Assembly (NCBI RefSeq): GCF_003573695.1
Contig: NW_020650526.1
Coordinates: 3,956,282 to 4,020,281, forward strand
DNA from: Papaver somniferum
Taxonomy: Eukaryota; Streptophyta; Magnoliopsida; Ranunculales; Papaveraceae
Reading direction: 5' to 3'
Length of the DNA: 64,000 bases
This document shows, piece after piece, positions 45,193 to 55,400 of the stretch. Position 1 is the stretch's first letter. Each line of letters opens with the position of its first letter. The position numbers and the translations under genes were made by a program. The notes under the pieces are model-generated. The model had not been told where the DNA came from and searched no databases. It worked only from the letters and a program-made list of their open reading frames with translations.

Positions 45193-46733
45193 TTAGTTTT
45201 TGCCTAAATTATCTTCATCATTTCGCTCGGCCTCAGAATCACTTACTTCTTCTTCATATTCTTCATAATCCTCTTCACTATCAATAATATCAGGAACAAC
45301 TTCATTGGGAGGAACGTCTGCGAATATATACTTTGAGAGAGGAATGTCATTATCAACATAGATTTTCTTAACTGCTGCATCACGAGCACGGATGGCATCC
45401 TTGCTATTATTTGAAATAATGAGGATATAATTCTTTTTTAACTACTGATACTTGGAGTTGCGAGAAGATAACTCCATTGATAACTTTTCGGCTTCCTCGA
45501 GACGTTTCTTCTCTTCAGTAGTTAGTTGTGTCTTTAATTCTTCAATTTTCTCCAGATAGTTCTTTTCTTTCTCTGCGAAATATAAAAAAAAAGGTTAGAG
45601 TTAAAAAGGATATCATCCTCAAGAAATGACAAGTATGAGAGAGAAACAAATGACCTTCGTGAGTGGAAATAATGTCTTTAACCAATGCAGAATGTTCAGA
45701 TTGAAGGCTCACGTTTACGTCTAAACCGTCCCTAGCATCATTCAGAACTCTAGCAACCCAACTAAATTCAGCCTCACTTTCTATTAGAAGTCGAGAACAG
45801 ATTAAATTTCTTTCCTCAATAAGTGCGTTCTTTTCGCTCAAAGCTAAATCACGTTCATCTTGAACTTTAAGGACAATTTCTTGGAATTTTCTAGTGTTTT
45901 CGCACCCTTGAGAGCAACCTCATCTTTTTCACTAATAAGTTTGTTCCTCTTTACTTCCAAAACCTGGATTATCTTCTTATTCTCATGAAGACGACGTTTG
46001 AAGTTATTAAGTGTGGTTAATAGGGGTCTGTGATCCATTCGAAGATCAGCATACTTCAGTCTTAATTCCCTCAGATTAAGATTCTCAAATCCTTTGGTAG
46101 AATAATTGTTTAAAGAAGAATTAAGATGTTCTAAAAGAGTTTCCTCGTCAGAAAAGTTAGATGCATTATCAGAAAGGTTATAAATATCTGCGAGCATAGA
46201 AAAATAAGAAGTATGAATTAGCACATAAAGCAAGGAAAATGAGAAAGTTAAAGATTACGTACCAATAAGTTCGTCATTCCTTTATCGAGCCTTGCGAAGT
46301 AATTCAGTGTTGGTAGAATTTTCAGTTTTAAGTTTGGAATTTTCTTTCCCCAGACTGAGAAGTTTCCTTTGGTAATCCGAGGAAACCGCATAGGATAAGC
46401 GAGATACATGCGAAAATATAATAAAGGAATTATATATTGGAAAAAAAGAATAAAAAGAATATAAAATAAAATATGAAGATATAAATATTACCAAAGAGCC
46501 AATTGCATATTGGAAACTTGGATTTATTGCAGAAGCAGCTCCACGAAGAGATGGATCATCCAAAATAGGAGCATCGCAGACTTTCGAGACCATACCAAAA
46601 TTGCGTTGTAGATCACCATTATTGTAGGATCAGAATCTCGCAACGATAATATCTCAGCAAAATTATCAACAACACAACAGCGTCGCAGAATAATTTCAGA
46701 AATGATACGATAAACGACGTCAGCTAGGATCAC
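45193..46733 (-). pseudogene. Antisense coiled-coil ORF of a Tat-type element, split by introns or breaks
   Basis: Minus-strand coding pieces in order: DVVYRIISEIILRRCCVVDN (46730-46620), CDAPILDDPSLRGAASAINP (46590-46490), DYQRKLLSLGKENSKLKTEN (46380-46289), SDNASNFSDEETLLEHLNSS through a Lys/Glu/Leu-rich coil (46180-45880), MSEKNALIEERNLICSRLL (45841-45640), and an acidic tail ending SDSEAERNDEDNLGKN and TAA at 45193-45195. Heptad-like charge patterns suggest a coiled coil. GTAATATTT near 46492 looks like a splice donor, but a frame change near 46620 and a TAG near 45440 suggest decay. Antisense extra ORFs between pol and the 3' LTR are known in plant Tat elements; their function is unknown. 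Confidence 0.65.
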
Positions 46734-46741
46734 CAGAAAGA

Positions 46742-47087
46742 TGTGATAGTCCTGCGAAAATTAGAGAGCTTGCGAAATTAGCATTTGTAAGGTTGCGAGA
46801 ATGTCGCAGACCATACCCGAAAATAAAGGACAAATTAGCTGTCATCCACTATGTATTTCCTTATAAATAGTCGTTCAAGTTGTAAAGAATGAGAGAGATC
46901 TTTTTGAGTAAGAAACAAGTAAATAGGAGAGAGAAAAGTTTAGAGCAGAGGTCATTCTTGATTCCTTTATCTTTTCTTGTAAGAACATTTAAAGATTGAT
47001 CAATAAAATTAAGAGTGTAAATCTAAAATGAGTTGAATAATAATGAAATCATATGAGGGGTGTAGTGTAGGATTTCCTGCAACTACA
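46742..47087 (+). repeat. LTR of a second Tat-type element (LTR-2)
   Basis: Probable start TGTGATAG; it ends TGTAGGATTTCCTGCAACTA followed by CA, identical to the end of LTR-1. TATA box TTATAAATAG at 46861-46870. It is followed by TAATAGCGCTAGAAATAGG, a decayed version of the primer-site region after LTR-1, and then by gag. Because the antisense ORF stops only 9 bases to its left, this LTR could serve as the 3' LTR of one element and the 5' LTR of the next. Confidence 0.7.
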
Positions 47088-47223
47088 TAATAGCGCTAGA
47101 AATAGGAAGGGATTGAAGATTATTCTAGAAAAAGCTGAAGATTAATAATGAGATTTGTGAAGATTTAGAGTGATTGATTAAGAATTTTACATAATTTCTT
47201 GCAATATTGTTAACATTGAAGAA

Positions 47224-48706
47224 ATGGCTAGAAGAAGAAATACATCCGAACAACCGACTATTGTTAGAAGATTCAAGAGAATTGCTGGGATAGAAAGAAG
47301 TGAAATGGGAGAATCTACTAGAATGAGAAATAATGGAGAAAATCAAATTCAACCACCAATTCAACAAACACTAGTACAAGGGTGGAATACATATTATGAT
47401 AGGGTGAGTATACACACTTGGCAATCAAATTCGGCAAAAGAAGTAGAAGAATAGCAACAAAACAGAAACCATAGACAGGTAGAGAGAAATCAAGAATCAG
47501 ATGAAGGAATAATTCATGGAGATGAGGAAACTGGAGCGTTAGAAACGTTGAGACGAATAATACATGAAGAAAGAAGAGCTGAGGCAGAAGAACGTGCAAA
47601 TCTAACAAGGAAAAACCACGAATTAAGGATGGAGAATATAAGACTACAGAATAGAAGATCGAGAAGTATTACAAAATCATATTCACGATCGACTAGAAGA
47701 GAAATGAGGCGAAATTCACCCACAATCAATGCTGGAAACAATATTCAAGAAGAAATATCAAATTTTAATGAAGAATATCGCGAGAATAAGGAAAGAGCTG
47801 ATGATCGTTACGTTCCACAAAATGAAACTTTTGATGATGGGCAAAATGGTGGACATCAAGAGAACGGACAACGTCAGGGACGAAATGACCAAGATGGCGA
47901 AGGAAATCTAGAGGAAGGAAGAAGAATTTTACATGAAAGAGAAACTCAAAGAAATCAACAGACGATTGAAGAAGAAATTGAAAGACATTGTGCTGAACAA
48001 GCATGTTTAATCTTCGAACGTGAAAGATTGAGAGCGGAAATGGAAGAACAAGAGCTTCAGGAGATAATTCCCCAGAACAATCACGACAATCGAGAAAGAA
48101 GGCGTACACAAAACCGGAATAACGGTAATCTCAATGAAGAGTATGATAGAATACAGAGGATGGCTGAAAGACAGCGAAAGGAATTGATAAGAAATGAACA
48201 AAATCATGGAGGGGAAAATGAAAGGCATCATTATATGCGAATTCAAGATAGAGATGAGGAAGAGAATCGCAAAAGAAGACAAGATGAGGATAATGAAGAA
48301 GAAATGCAAAATTTCGCGAGAGAAGAAAGACATGAACGCAGAAGAAGAGAGGAGAAATTAAAAAGACCAATGGATCAAAATTCAGGTGTAAATAAACAAA
48401 TCTTGAAAGAATTAGAAGAAATGAGAGGAATGCTAAATAATAAAGGAGAAGTAGGCAGAAGACAATTGGATGAAGCAATAGAAGAAGCTGCGAAAACTCC
48501 ATTTACAAGGGAAGTACAATTAGGAGGAATACCACCGAAATGCAATTTTCCCGCATTAACCAGCATTTATGATGGAACAACTTGTGCAATTCAACACATT
48601 AAAGCCTATGTGAGGTGCATGTTATAATGGGAAAAATCATGATGCCGTATTGTGCAAATATTTCGCATCCATCTTAACAGGAGAGGCGTTAAAATGGTTT
48701 GAAGGT
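47224..48706 (+). pseudogene. gag: gag of the second Tat-type element, truncated
   Basis: The ATG at 47224 begins MARRRNTSEQPTIVRRFKRI. A stop lies at 47452-47454, then a long Arg/Glu-rich frame (47548-48627) ends in the gag core GGIPPKCNFPALTSIYDGTT and AIQHIKAYVRCML. It is parallel to 32157-34730, including VSIHT near codon 62. A TAA replaces the expected glutamine codon at 48625-48627, a one-base shift follows, and the homology stops at LTGEALKWFEG (48706), so two thirds of gag are missing. Confidence 0.8.
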
Positions 48707-50100
48707 TGATGTGGTTTTGAGATAGTGGTAAAAGTGGTTCGATTCTCAGACTTGCGAAGGATAAAATATAGACTTAAATTCTAAAACTAAAATAGAAAAA
48801 AAAACTAAAAATTGTCACAAACTCAATCAATATTAAAAGAACACTGAGGCTAAGATTCCACCATTTTCAAAGTTCAAAGTGATTTAATCCCAATATTTAT
48901 ATTTATTCAATTTTCTCATTTAAGTTGATTCTAACTTATTGCAACTAGTAGATTCTCAAAATAAAAAGTGTAAATCCAAAGCATAGAACATCAGAAACCT
49001 AGGTCCAAGTATGTTCTATCAAAAGAAATCACAATTGCTTAACAAGGATCATTCAAACAATTTTCAACCAAGGCAAATAATCATAAAATAATTGCAAATA
49101 AATAAATAAAATAGAATATACCACTTCTTGTTGGAAAAATAGCTTCCTCTATCGCCTCAGCAATGGGGTTTAGCTCCTCATATTAATCACTTGCTCAAAA
49201 TACATGTTTGTTGCTCAAAAGTTGATTAAAGATGAAAAACTATAACACTGGATGTTTGGAACGATGTATTGGCGTTGCAAGACAAAGGACTAACTGTTAC
49301 AAAGAAGTCACTGTAGCAGCGTTACAAATTTGAGACGTTGTTCTTATTTGCAGCGGATGTTCTTCAGCAGCAGCAGCAGCAAAATACAGTTTCCTGCAAC
49401 TTGATCAATATGGCTCTGTAGTGTTTCTAACTCCTCTGCAACTGCTCCAATAACTTCGTTACCTTTCGTGGTACTTAAACACACCTTTTATACTACTCAG
49501 AAACCTAAAAATAGCGATTAATTCTCGCTTTTTCTGTACGTGCAAGTCACGACAATAATCTCTTCTGCCGACTTCCCTAGCCAATTCTGAGCTTTCCTGA
49601 TTGTCTTAAAATCTTCCTTAAATAAAATACTACCTTAGGAAATAATTTCACGCGTTTAGTCTCCCTGAATTACCAAAAATCAACCCAAACAGAGACCCGT
49701 GCAAAACTCAAACTCTGTTTCCTTATTTTGGATTATCCAGCCCAATTCGATTGATTCCAGCGCACATACCAGGCTTGTTTAGTTGAATCACGTCTAGCCC
49801 AACAAATTTCAGCGATTGAATCTCACTCAAACATCTTCGAAATCCAAACAAAAATTTGGTTGCTCACTGGTTATTTTTCCCGCCAAAAAATATTCGAATT
49901 TTGAGAAGAAAGTGACCTCCCCCTATCCTGTGCTGGTCTCCCTTTAGGAACTGCCCTGAAATGGATGCCCCTTAGTAATTGGTCGCCCCTTATCCGTTTG
50001 AGGGGTCTGAATAGCATGTGTCCTCCAGAGGTGCCCCGCGCAACTTTTCGAGAAGATTTTTCCAAAAATGTTTATTGGCCAAGTAACAGCACTCTAATTT
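48707..50100. other. Non-coding, possibly a decayed LTR
   Basis: The sequence begins TGATGTGGTTTTGAGATAGTGG at the exact break of the gag frame, as an inserted LTR would, but no partner LTR is in the window. No coding frame has family features. On the minus strand at about 50010-49910 AAGGGGCGACCA, AAGGGGCATCCA and AAAGGGAGACCA repeat at ~25-base spacing. Minus-strand frames at 49871-50244 run into the 18S fragment and are not genes. Confidence 0.4.
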
Positions 50101-50878
50101 CTTTGAGCACTCTAATTTCTTCAAAGTAACAGCACCGGAGGCACGACCTGACCAATTAAGGCTAGGAACGCATCGCCGGTAGAAGGGACGAGACGACCAC
50201 TGCACACCTATAGGGCGGACCGGACGACCCAACCCAAAGTCCAACTACGAGCTTTTTAACTGCAAAAACTTAAATATACTATATTGGAGCTGGAATTACA
50301 GCGGCTGCTGGCACCAGACTGTCCCTCCAATGGATCCTCATTAAGGGATTTAGATTGTACTCATTCCAATTACCAGACTCGAAGAGCCCGGTATTGTTAT
50401 TTATTGTCACTACCTCCCCGTGTTAGGATTGGGTAATTTGCGCGCTTGCTGCCTTCCTTGGATGTGGTAGCAGTTTCTCAGGCTCCCTCTCCGGAATCGA
50501 ACCCTAATTCTCCGTCACCCGTCACCACCATAGTAGGCCACTATCCTACCATCAAAAGTTGATAGGGAAGAAATTTGAATGATGCGTCGCCAGCACAAAG
50601 GTCGTGCGATCCGTCAATTTATCATGAATCATCTGAGCAACGGGGAAAGCCCGCGTCGACCTTTTATCTAATAAATGCATCCATTCCAGAAGTCGGGGTT
50701 TGTTGTACGTATTAGCTCTATAATTACTACGGTTATCCGAGTAGCAAGTACCGTCAAATAAACTATAACTGATTTAATGAGCCATTCGCAGTTTCACGGT
50801 CTGAATTAGTTCATACTTACACATGCATGGCTTAATCTTTGAGACAAGCATATGACTACTGGCAGGATCAACCAGGTA
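50101..50878 (-). rRNA. 18S rRNA 5' fragment, degenerate
   Basis: On the minus strand it starts TACCTGGTTGATCCTGCCAG at 50878 and follows plant 18S for about 780 bases, to TTTGAAGAAATTAGAGTGCT then CAAAG (50101). The remaining ~1030 bases of an intact 18S are absent. At the break GAAATTAGAGTGCT is repeated (50087-50100). Compared with remembered plant 18S, many changes in the 650-760 region are C-to-T or G-to-A. It cannot give a functional rRNA and is best called a pseudogene fragment. Confidence 0.9.
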
Positions 50879-51430
50879 GCATTCCTCAATGACGCCATTT
50901 TCTGGACCAGACCGTCGTCGGGATTTCACCGTACAACAGGAGGGAGAAGATAGCAGTCGATTTTGGAAATCGTTTTTCTAGGGCTCGGAAAATACTCTGA
51001 TCTCCCAATGGCATCATCGGCATCCAAGAGAACAAAAAACTCTCATGCTCCATGAGAACGGGATAATAAATATCACCAAAAAATGAGAACACGAGACCCT
51101 TGTCGAGTACCATCTCGCGCCACCCATGAGCGGGCGAGAGGCAATAGAAGCGAGGGACAAAATCGATACCTTCTCGATAGGTAGGCAACACAGGAACCAA
51201 ACGGGTGTTTCCCGAAGGAAAACATGGGACGGGACTGAAGAGGTAATCGGGCTTGTCGTTCGCCGCGCAGAGCGGAGATCCAACCAGAACACAAGAACCA
51301 AACACCACTCATACGCCAACACGTATTGTCCATCAAGAAACAACCGTCTCCAGTAGAACTAGCAAGCCAAGCCACTTAAGGCAAGCCAATCTTGCACGAG
51401 CACCGGGGACGAATCATTCCAAGCGAACAC
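50879..51430 (-). other. Possible 5' external transcribed spacer or spacer remnant
   Basis: It directly adjoins the 5' end of the 18S fragment, where the external transcribed spacer would be (it would lie upstream on the minus strand). GC-rich and unique in the window. Overlapping frames on both strands (50886-51375) reflect composition only. Assignment rests on position. Confidence 0.4.
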
Positions 51431-51431
51431 G

Positions 51432-51644
51432 TTGTGCGTGAAAATATATTTTGACCAACAATTTCCTTCTCGTCTTGCAAGGGAAAAAACCCAGGCAACG
51501 CCGAATCTTATTCAACCCGGGGACTTACACAATTGGCGCATAAGGATGAGCCAACTGATGCCGCGCCAACTAGTGCTCTTTTCCCGACCAACGTCCCTTC
51601 CCTATATATGTCTTATTTGCATTTCTACAAATTAGATTAGGGGA
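51432..51644 (+). repeat. Satellite leader segment, copy 1
   Basis: Matches 55195-55400: TTTCCTTCTCGTCTTGCAAGG, CCCAGGCAACGCCGAATCT, CAACCCGGGGACTTACACAA, GAGCCAACTGATGCCG. In both places it directly precedes the ~320 bp satellite array, so it is part of a larger repeated unit, probably derived from rDNA intergenic spacer. Confidence 0.75.
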
Positions 51645-52861
51645 GAAAAAATCATTCACCAACTCCCAGGGCCGCATCTTGCAAAGGTCCTTCCCAAATG
51701 AAGCTTCATCGTGTCAAATGAAGATTCATCATGGCAGATGATGCAATATAGGTCTCCGGCATTGGCCTTACTCAAATGGTTGTTAGCCAATGATGCCAGT
51801 AAATTCGATAAATCGCATTTGGCATGCATAAAAGCAGGCCAAAGCATCGCGGCATTCGCTTCCCGTAGGAAATGCAAGGAAAACTTGCATTTTCATCTCA
51901 ACCAACGTCCCTTCCCTATATATGTATTAGTTGCATTTCAACAAATCTTTTTTAGGGACCAAAAATCATTCACCAACTCCCGAGGCCGCATCTTACAATG
52001 ACCCTGCCCAAATGAAGCTTCATCATTTCAAATGAAGCTTCATCGTGAAAGATGATGCAATATGGGTCTCCGGCATTGGCCTTACTCACGTGGTTGTTAG
52101 CCAGTGATGCCAATAATTCGATAAATCCCATTTGGCACGCATAAATGCATGACAAAGCGTCGCGACATTCGCTTCCCGTGGGAAATGCAAGGAAAACCTG
52201 TGTTTTCTTGTCAACCAACGTCCCTTCACTACAGATGTATTATTTGTATTTCTATAAATGTTTTTTAGGAACCAAAAATCATTCACCAACTCCCGAGGCC
52301 GCATCTTGCAATGTCCCTGCCCAAATGAAGCTTCATCATTTCAAATGAAGCTTCATCCTGACAGATGATGCAATATGGGTCTCCGGTATTGGCCTTACTC
52401 ACGTGGTTTTTAGACAGTGATGCCAATAAATTCGATAAATCGCATTTGTCATGCATAAAAGCATGCCAAAGCGTCGCGGAATTCGCTTCCCGTAGGAAAT
52501 GCAAGGCAAACTTGCATTTTCTTCTCAACCAACGTCCCTTCCCTATATATGTATTGTTTGCATTTCTACAAATCTTTTTTGGGGACCAAAAATCATTCAC
52601 CAACTCCTAGGGCCGCATCTTGAAAAGGTCCTGCCCAAATGAAGCTTCATCGTATCAAATGATGCAATATGGGTCTCTGGCATTGGCCTTACTCACAGTT
52701 ATCCAGTGATGCCAGTAAATTCGATAAATCGCATTTGGCATGCATAAAAGCAGGCCAAAGCGTCGCGACATTCGCTTCCCGTAGGAAATGTAAGGAAAAC
52801 TTGCATTTTCTTATCAACCAACGTCCCTTCCCTATATATGTATTATTTGCATTTCTACAAA
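51645..52861 (+). repeat. ~313 bp satellite array, four units
   Basis: Unit marks (CCAACTCC) are at 51659, 51973, 52286 and 52600; the last unit is cut by LINE sequence at 52862. Each unit carries ATGAAGCTTCAT palindromes, TGGGTCTCCGGCATTGGCC, ACATTCGCTTCCCGTAGGAA and AACGTCCCTTCCCTATATAT. This subfamily has TCTTTTTTGGGGACC-type ends, unlike the GATTAGGGGAGG ends to the right of 55400. Confidence 0.9.
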
Positions 52862-53918
52862 TATTGTTTGCAGCGAAAAGTGTGGACCATATGGTGAGCA
52901 AGAAAGGTGTGGCGCCAACTCATTTACTCTTTGCGGATGATATTCTTATTTTCTGTAAAGGTAATCTTCACAGTTTGCAGCATTTGAAGGAGATGCTTGG
53001 TATGTATCAACTTGCTTCTGGTCAATACGTTAGTTATGCCAAAAGCAAGTTCTATTATGGTGGAGACAAACATTCTCGTGATGTTTCTATTGCAAACTTT
53101 ATGGGCATCGAAAGGGCGCTATTCCCAAAAAAATATTTGGGAATCCAATTAAAACCTGGTATTCTGCGTCATATTCATGTTCAACAAGTAATGGATAATA
53201 TTATGGATAAACTGGCAGGTTGGAAGGGTAAGATCTTGTCTTTTCAGGCTCGGCTAGTTTTGATTAAATCAGTGATTTCTAGTTATTTGCTTCATTCCAT
53301 GGCTGTGTATAAATGTCCATGCACGGCTATCAAGTCAGTTGAGAGGGACATTCGAAATTTCTTGTGGTCTGGAGATGCTGAGAAGCGTAAATACTTTACG
53401 GTTCTTTATGATGATTTATGCCGTTCTAGGCGTGAAGGTGGGCTTGGTCTTAAGAATTCGATTGATGTTAATAGGGCCATGCTTATGAAGTTGTGGGTTT
53501 CGATTCGTGACTCTAATAATACTTGGGCCAGATTCTTGAAGGCGAAGTATTTCAAGATAAATGACAACTTGATCGATTATAAGTTGGGTTCTTCGGTTTT
53601 TCCAGGAATCAGATTGGTGCATAAATTTGTGCAAAGGCATACGCGCTCAATTATAGGTAATGGTGCTAATACTTCCTTATTTTTTTGATAATTGGTGTGC
53701 TGATTTTTCAATTGCACAAAGACTTGGCATCACTAAAAAGGTCCTAATGATTTTAAGGCCAAAGTTGGTGATATTATTGTTGATGGATCTTGGGTTATTC
53801 CTCCAAAGACTAAGGAATTGATGTTACGATGCAATATTGATGTTGATAATTTGCCTCTTATTGGTGGGGGAGATGATTACAAAATTTGGGACTTGGACAG
53901 CAAGGACGTGTTCTCCGT
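52862..53918 (+). pseudogene. Internal LINE ORF2 fragment (RT core to linker)
   Basis: Collinear with 60663-61720 of the full LINE. It starts just before MVSKKGVAPTHLLFADDILIF, the RT active-site motif, runs through DKLAGWKGKILSFQARLVLI and SRREGGLGLKNSIDVNRAML, and ends after NLPLIGGGDDYKIWDLDSKD. A one-base insertion near 53685 and changes near 53740 break the frame. It begins at the same satellite position used by the full LINE. At its right end it meets 65 bases of unassigned sequence and then 25S rDNA, so its 3' end and A-tail are lost. A frame at 52669-53688 that fuses satellite to RT is fortuitous. Confidence 0.88.
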
Positions 53919-53983
53919 GTCTGCTGTGCTTACCCTGAAGGACCATAAGGAACCCATCTGGCCATAAATATGGCACCCACTCT

Positions 53984-54213
53984 GCGACCCAGGTCAAGCG
54001 GGACTACCCACTGAATTTAAGCATATCAATAAGCGGAGGAGAAGAAACTTACAAGGATTCCCCTAGTAACGGCGAGCGAACTGGGAATAGCCCATCTTGA
54101 GAATCGGACGGCTTCGCTGTCCGAATTGTAGTCTGTAGAAGCGTCCTCAGCGACGGACCGGGCCCAATTCCCCTGGAAAGGGGCGCCTGAGAGGGTGAGA
54201 GCCCCGTCGTGCT

Positions 54214-54272
<59 letters not shown>

Positions 54273-54343
54273 AAAGCGGGCGATAAATTCCGTCCAAGGC
54301 TAAATACTGGCGAGAGACCGGTAGCGAACAAGTACCGCGAGGT

Positions 54344-54413
<70 letters not shown>

Positions 54414-54934
54414 ACGGCGATGTGCTCCGGTCGGATGCGGAACGGTGATGAGCCGGTCCGCCGATCGACTCGGGGTGCGGACCGACGCGGATTGAGGCGG
54501 CGTCCCAAGACCGGGCTGTAGTCATGCCCGCGGAGACGTCGTCGCCTCGATCGTGGTGGGCAGCACGCGCCTCACGGCGTGCCTCCGGCAACAACGTGCT
54601 CCCAGCGTCGGCCTGTGGGTTCCCCATTCGGCCCGTCTTGAAACACGGACCAAGGAGTCTGACATGTGTGCGAGTCCACGGGTGAGTAAAACCCGTAAGG
54701 CGCAAGGAAGCTGACTGGAGGGATCCCCTTGTTGGTTTCACCACCGACCGACCTAGATCTTCTGTGAAGGGTTCGAGTGAGAGGATACCTGTCGGGACTC
54801 GAAAGCTGGTGAACTATGCCTGAGCGGGGCGAAGCCAGAGGAAACTCTGGTGGAGGCTCGCAGCGAAACTGACGTGCAAATCGTTCGTCTGACTTGGGTA
54901 TAGGGGCGAAAGACTAATCGAACCGTCTAGTAGA

Positions 54935-54965
<31 letters not shown>

Positions 54966-55181
54966 AGGAGCCCGCGGGCGAGTTCTATCGGGTAAATCCA
55001 ATGATTAGAGGCATCGGGGGCGCAACGCCCTCGACCTATTCTCAAACTTTAAATAGGTAGGACGGCGCGGCTGCTCCATTGAGCCGCGCCACGGAATCGA
55101 GAGCTCCAAGTGAGCCATTTTTGGTAAGCAGAACTGGCGATGCGGGATGAACCAGAAGCCGGGTTACGGTGCCCAACTGCG
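53984..55181 (+). rRNA. 25S rRNA 5' fragment, degenerate
   Basis: Starts GCGACCCAGGTCAAGCGGGA and includes TTTAAGCATATCAATAAGCG, CTTGAAATTGTCGGGAGGGA and GCAGAACTGGCGATGCGGGA, ending GGTGCCCAACTGCG after about 1.2 kb of the ~3.4 kb gene. Early differences from plant 25S (AAGCGGGACTACCCACTGAA, where G is normal at several A positions) are mostly G-to-A. No 5.8S or clear ITS2 precedes it. Open frames on both strands here are by-products. Pseudogene fragment. Confidence 0.9.
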
Positions 55182-55400
55182 CCGAATCTAATTCAGCCCG
55201 GGGAAATTTTGACCAACATTTCCTTCTCGTCTTGCAAGGGCTAAACCCAGGCAACGCCGAATCTAATTCAACCCGGGGACTTACACAATTGGCGCAAAAA
55301 TATGAGCCAACTGATGCCGTGCCAACTAGTGATATTTTCCCAACCAACGTCCCTTCCCTATAGATGTCTTATTTGCATTTCTACAAATTAGATTAGGGGA
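55182..55400 (+). repeat. Satellite leader segment, copy 2
   Basis: Counterpart of 51432-51644, joined directly to the broken end of 25S. CGCCGAATCTAATTCA followed by CCCGGGGA occurs twice inside it (about 55182 and 55255). Confidence 0.75.

Noticed and set aside
50886..51375. Overlapping minus- and plus-strand frames of 76-140 codons
   Set aside because: GC-rich spacer next to 18S; the frames overlap on both strands and have no recognisable domain.
52669..53688. A 339-codon satellite-RT fusion protein
   Set aside because: The first ~60 codons are satellite read in a chance frame; the junction at 52862 is a transposon border and the RT part is a broken LINE fragment.
50101..55181. Functional rRNA genes
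   Set aside because: Both are 5' fragments with internal breaks, opposite orientation, no 5.8S and many substitutions.
53984..55363. Long open frames over the 25S fragment
   Set aside because: rRNA-coding DNA often lacks stops by composition; not proteins.
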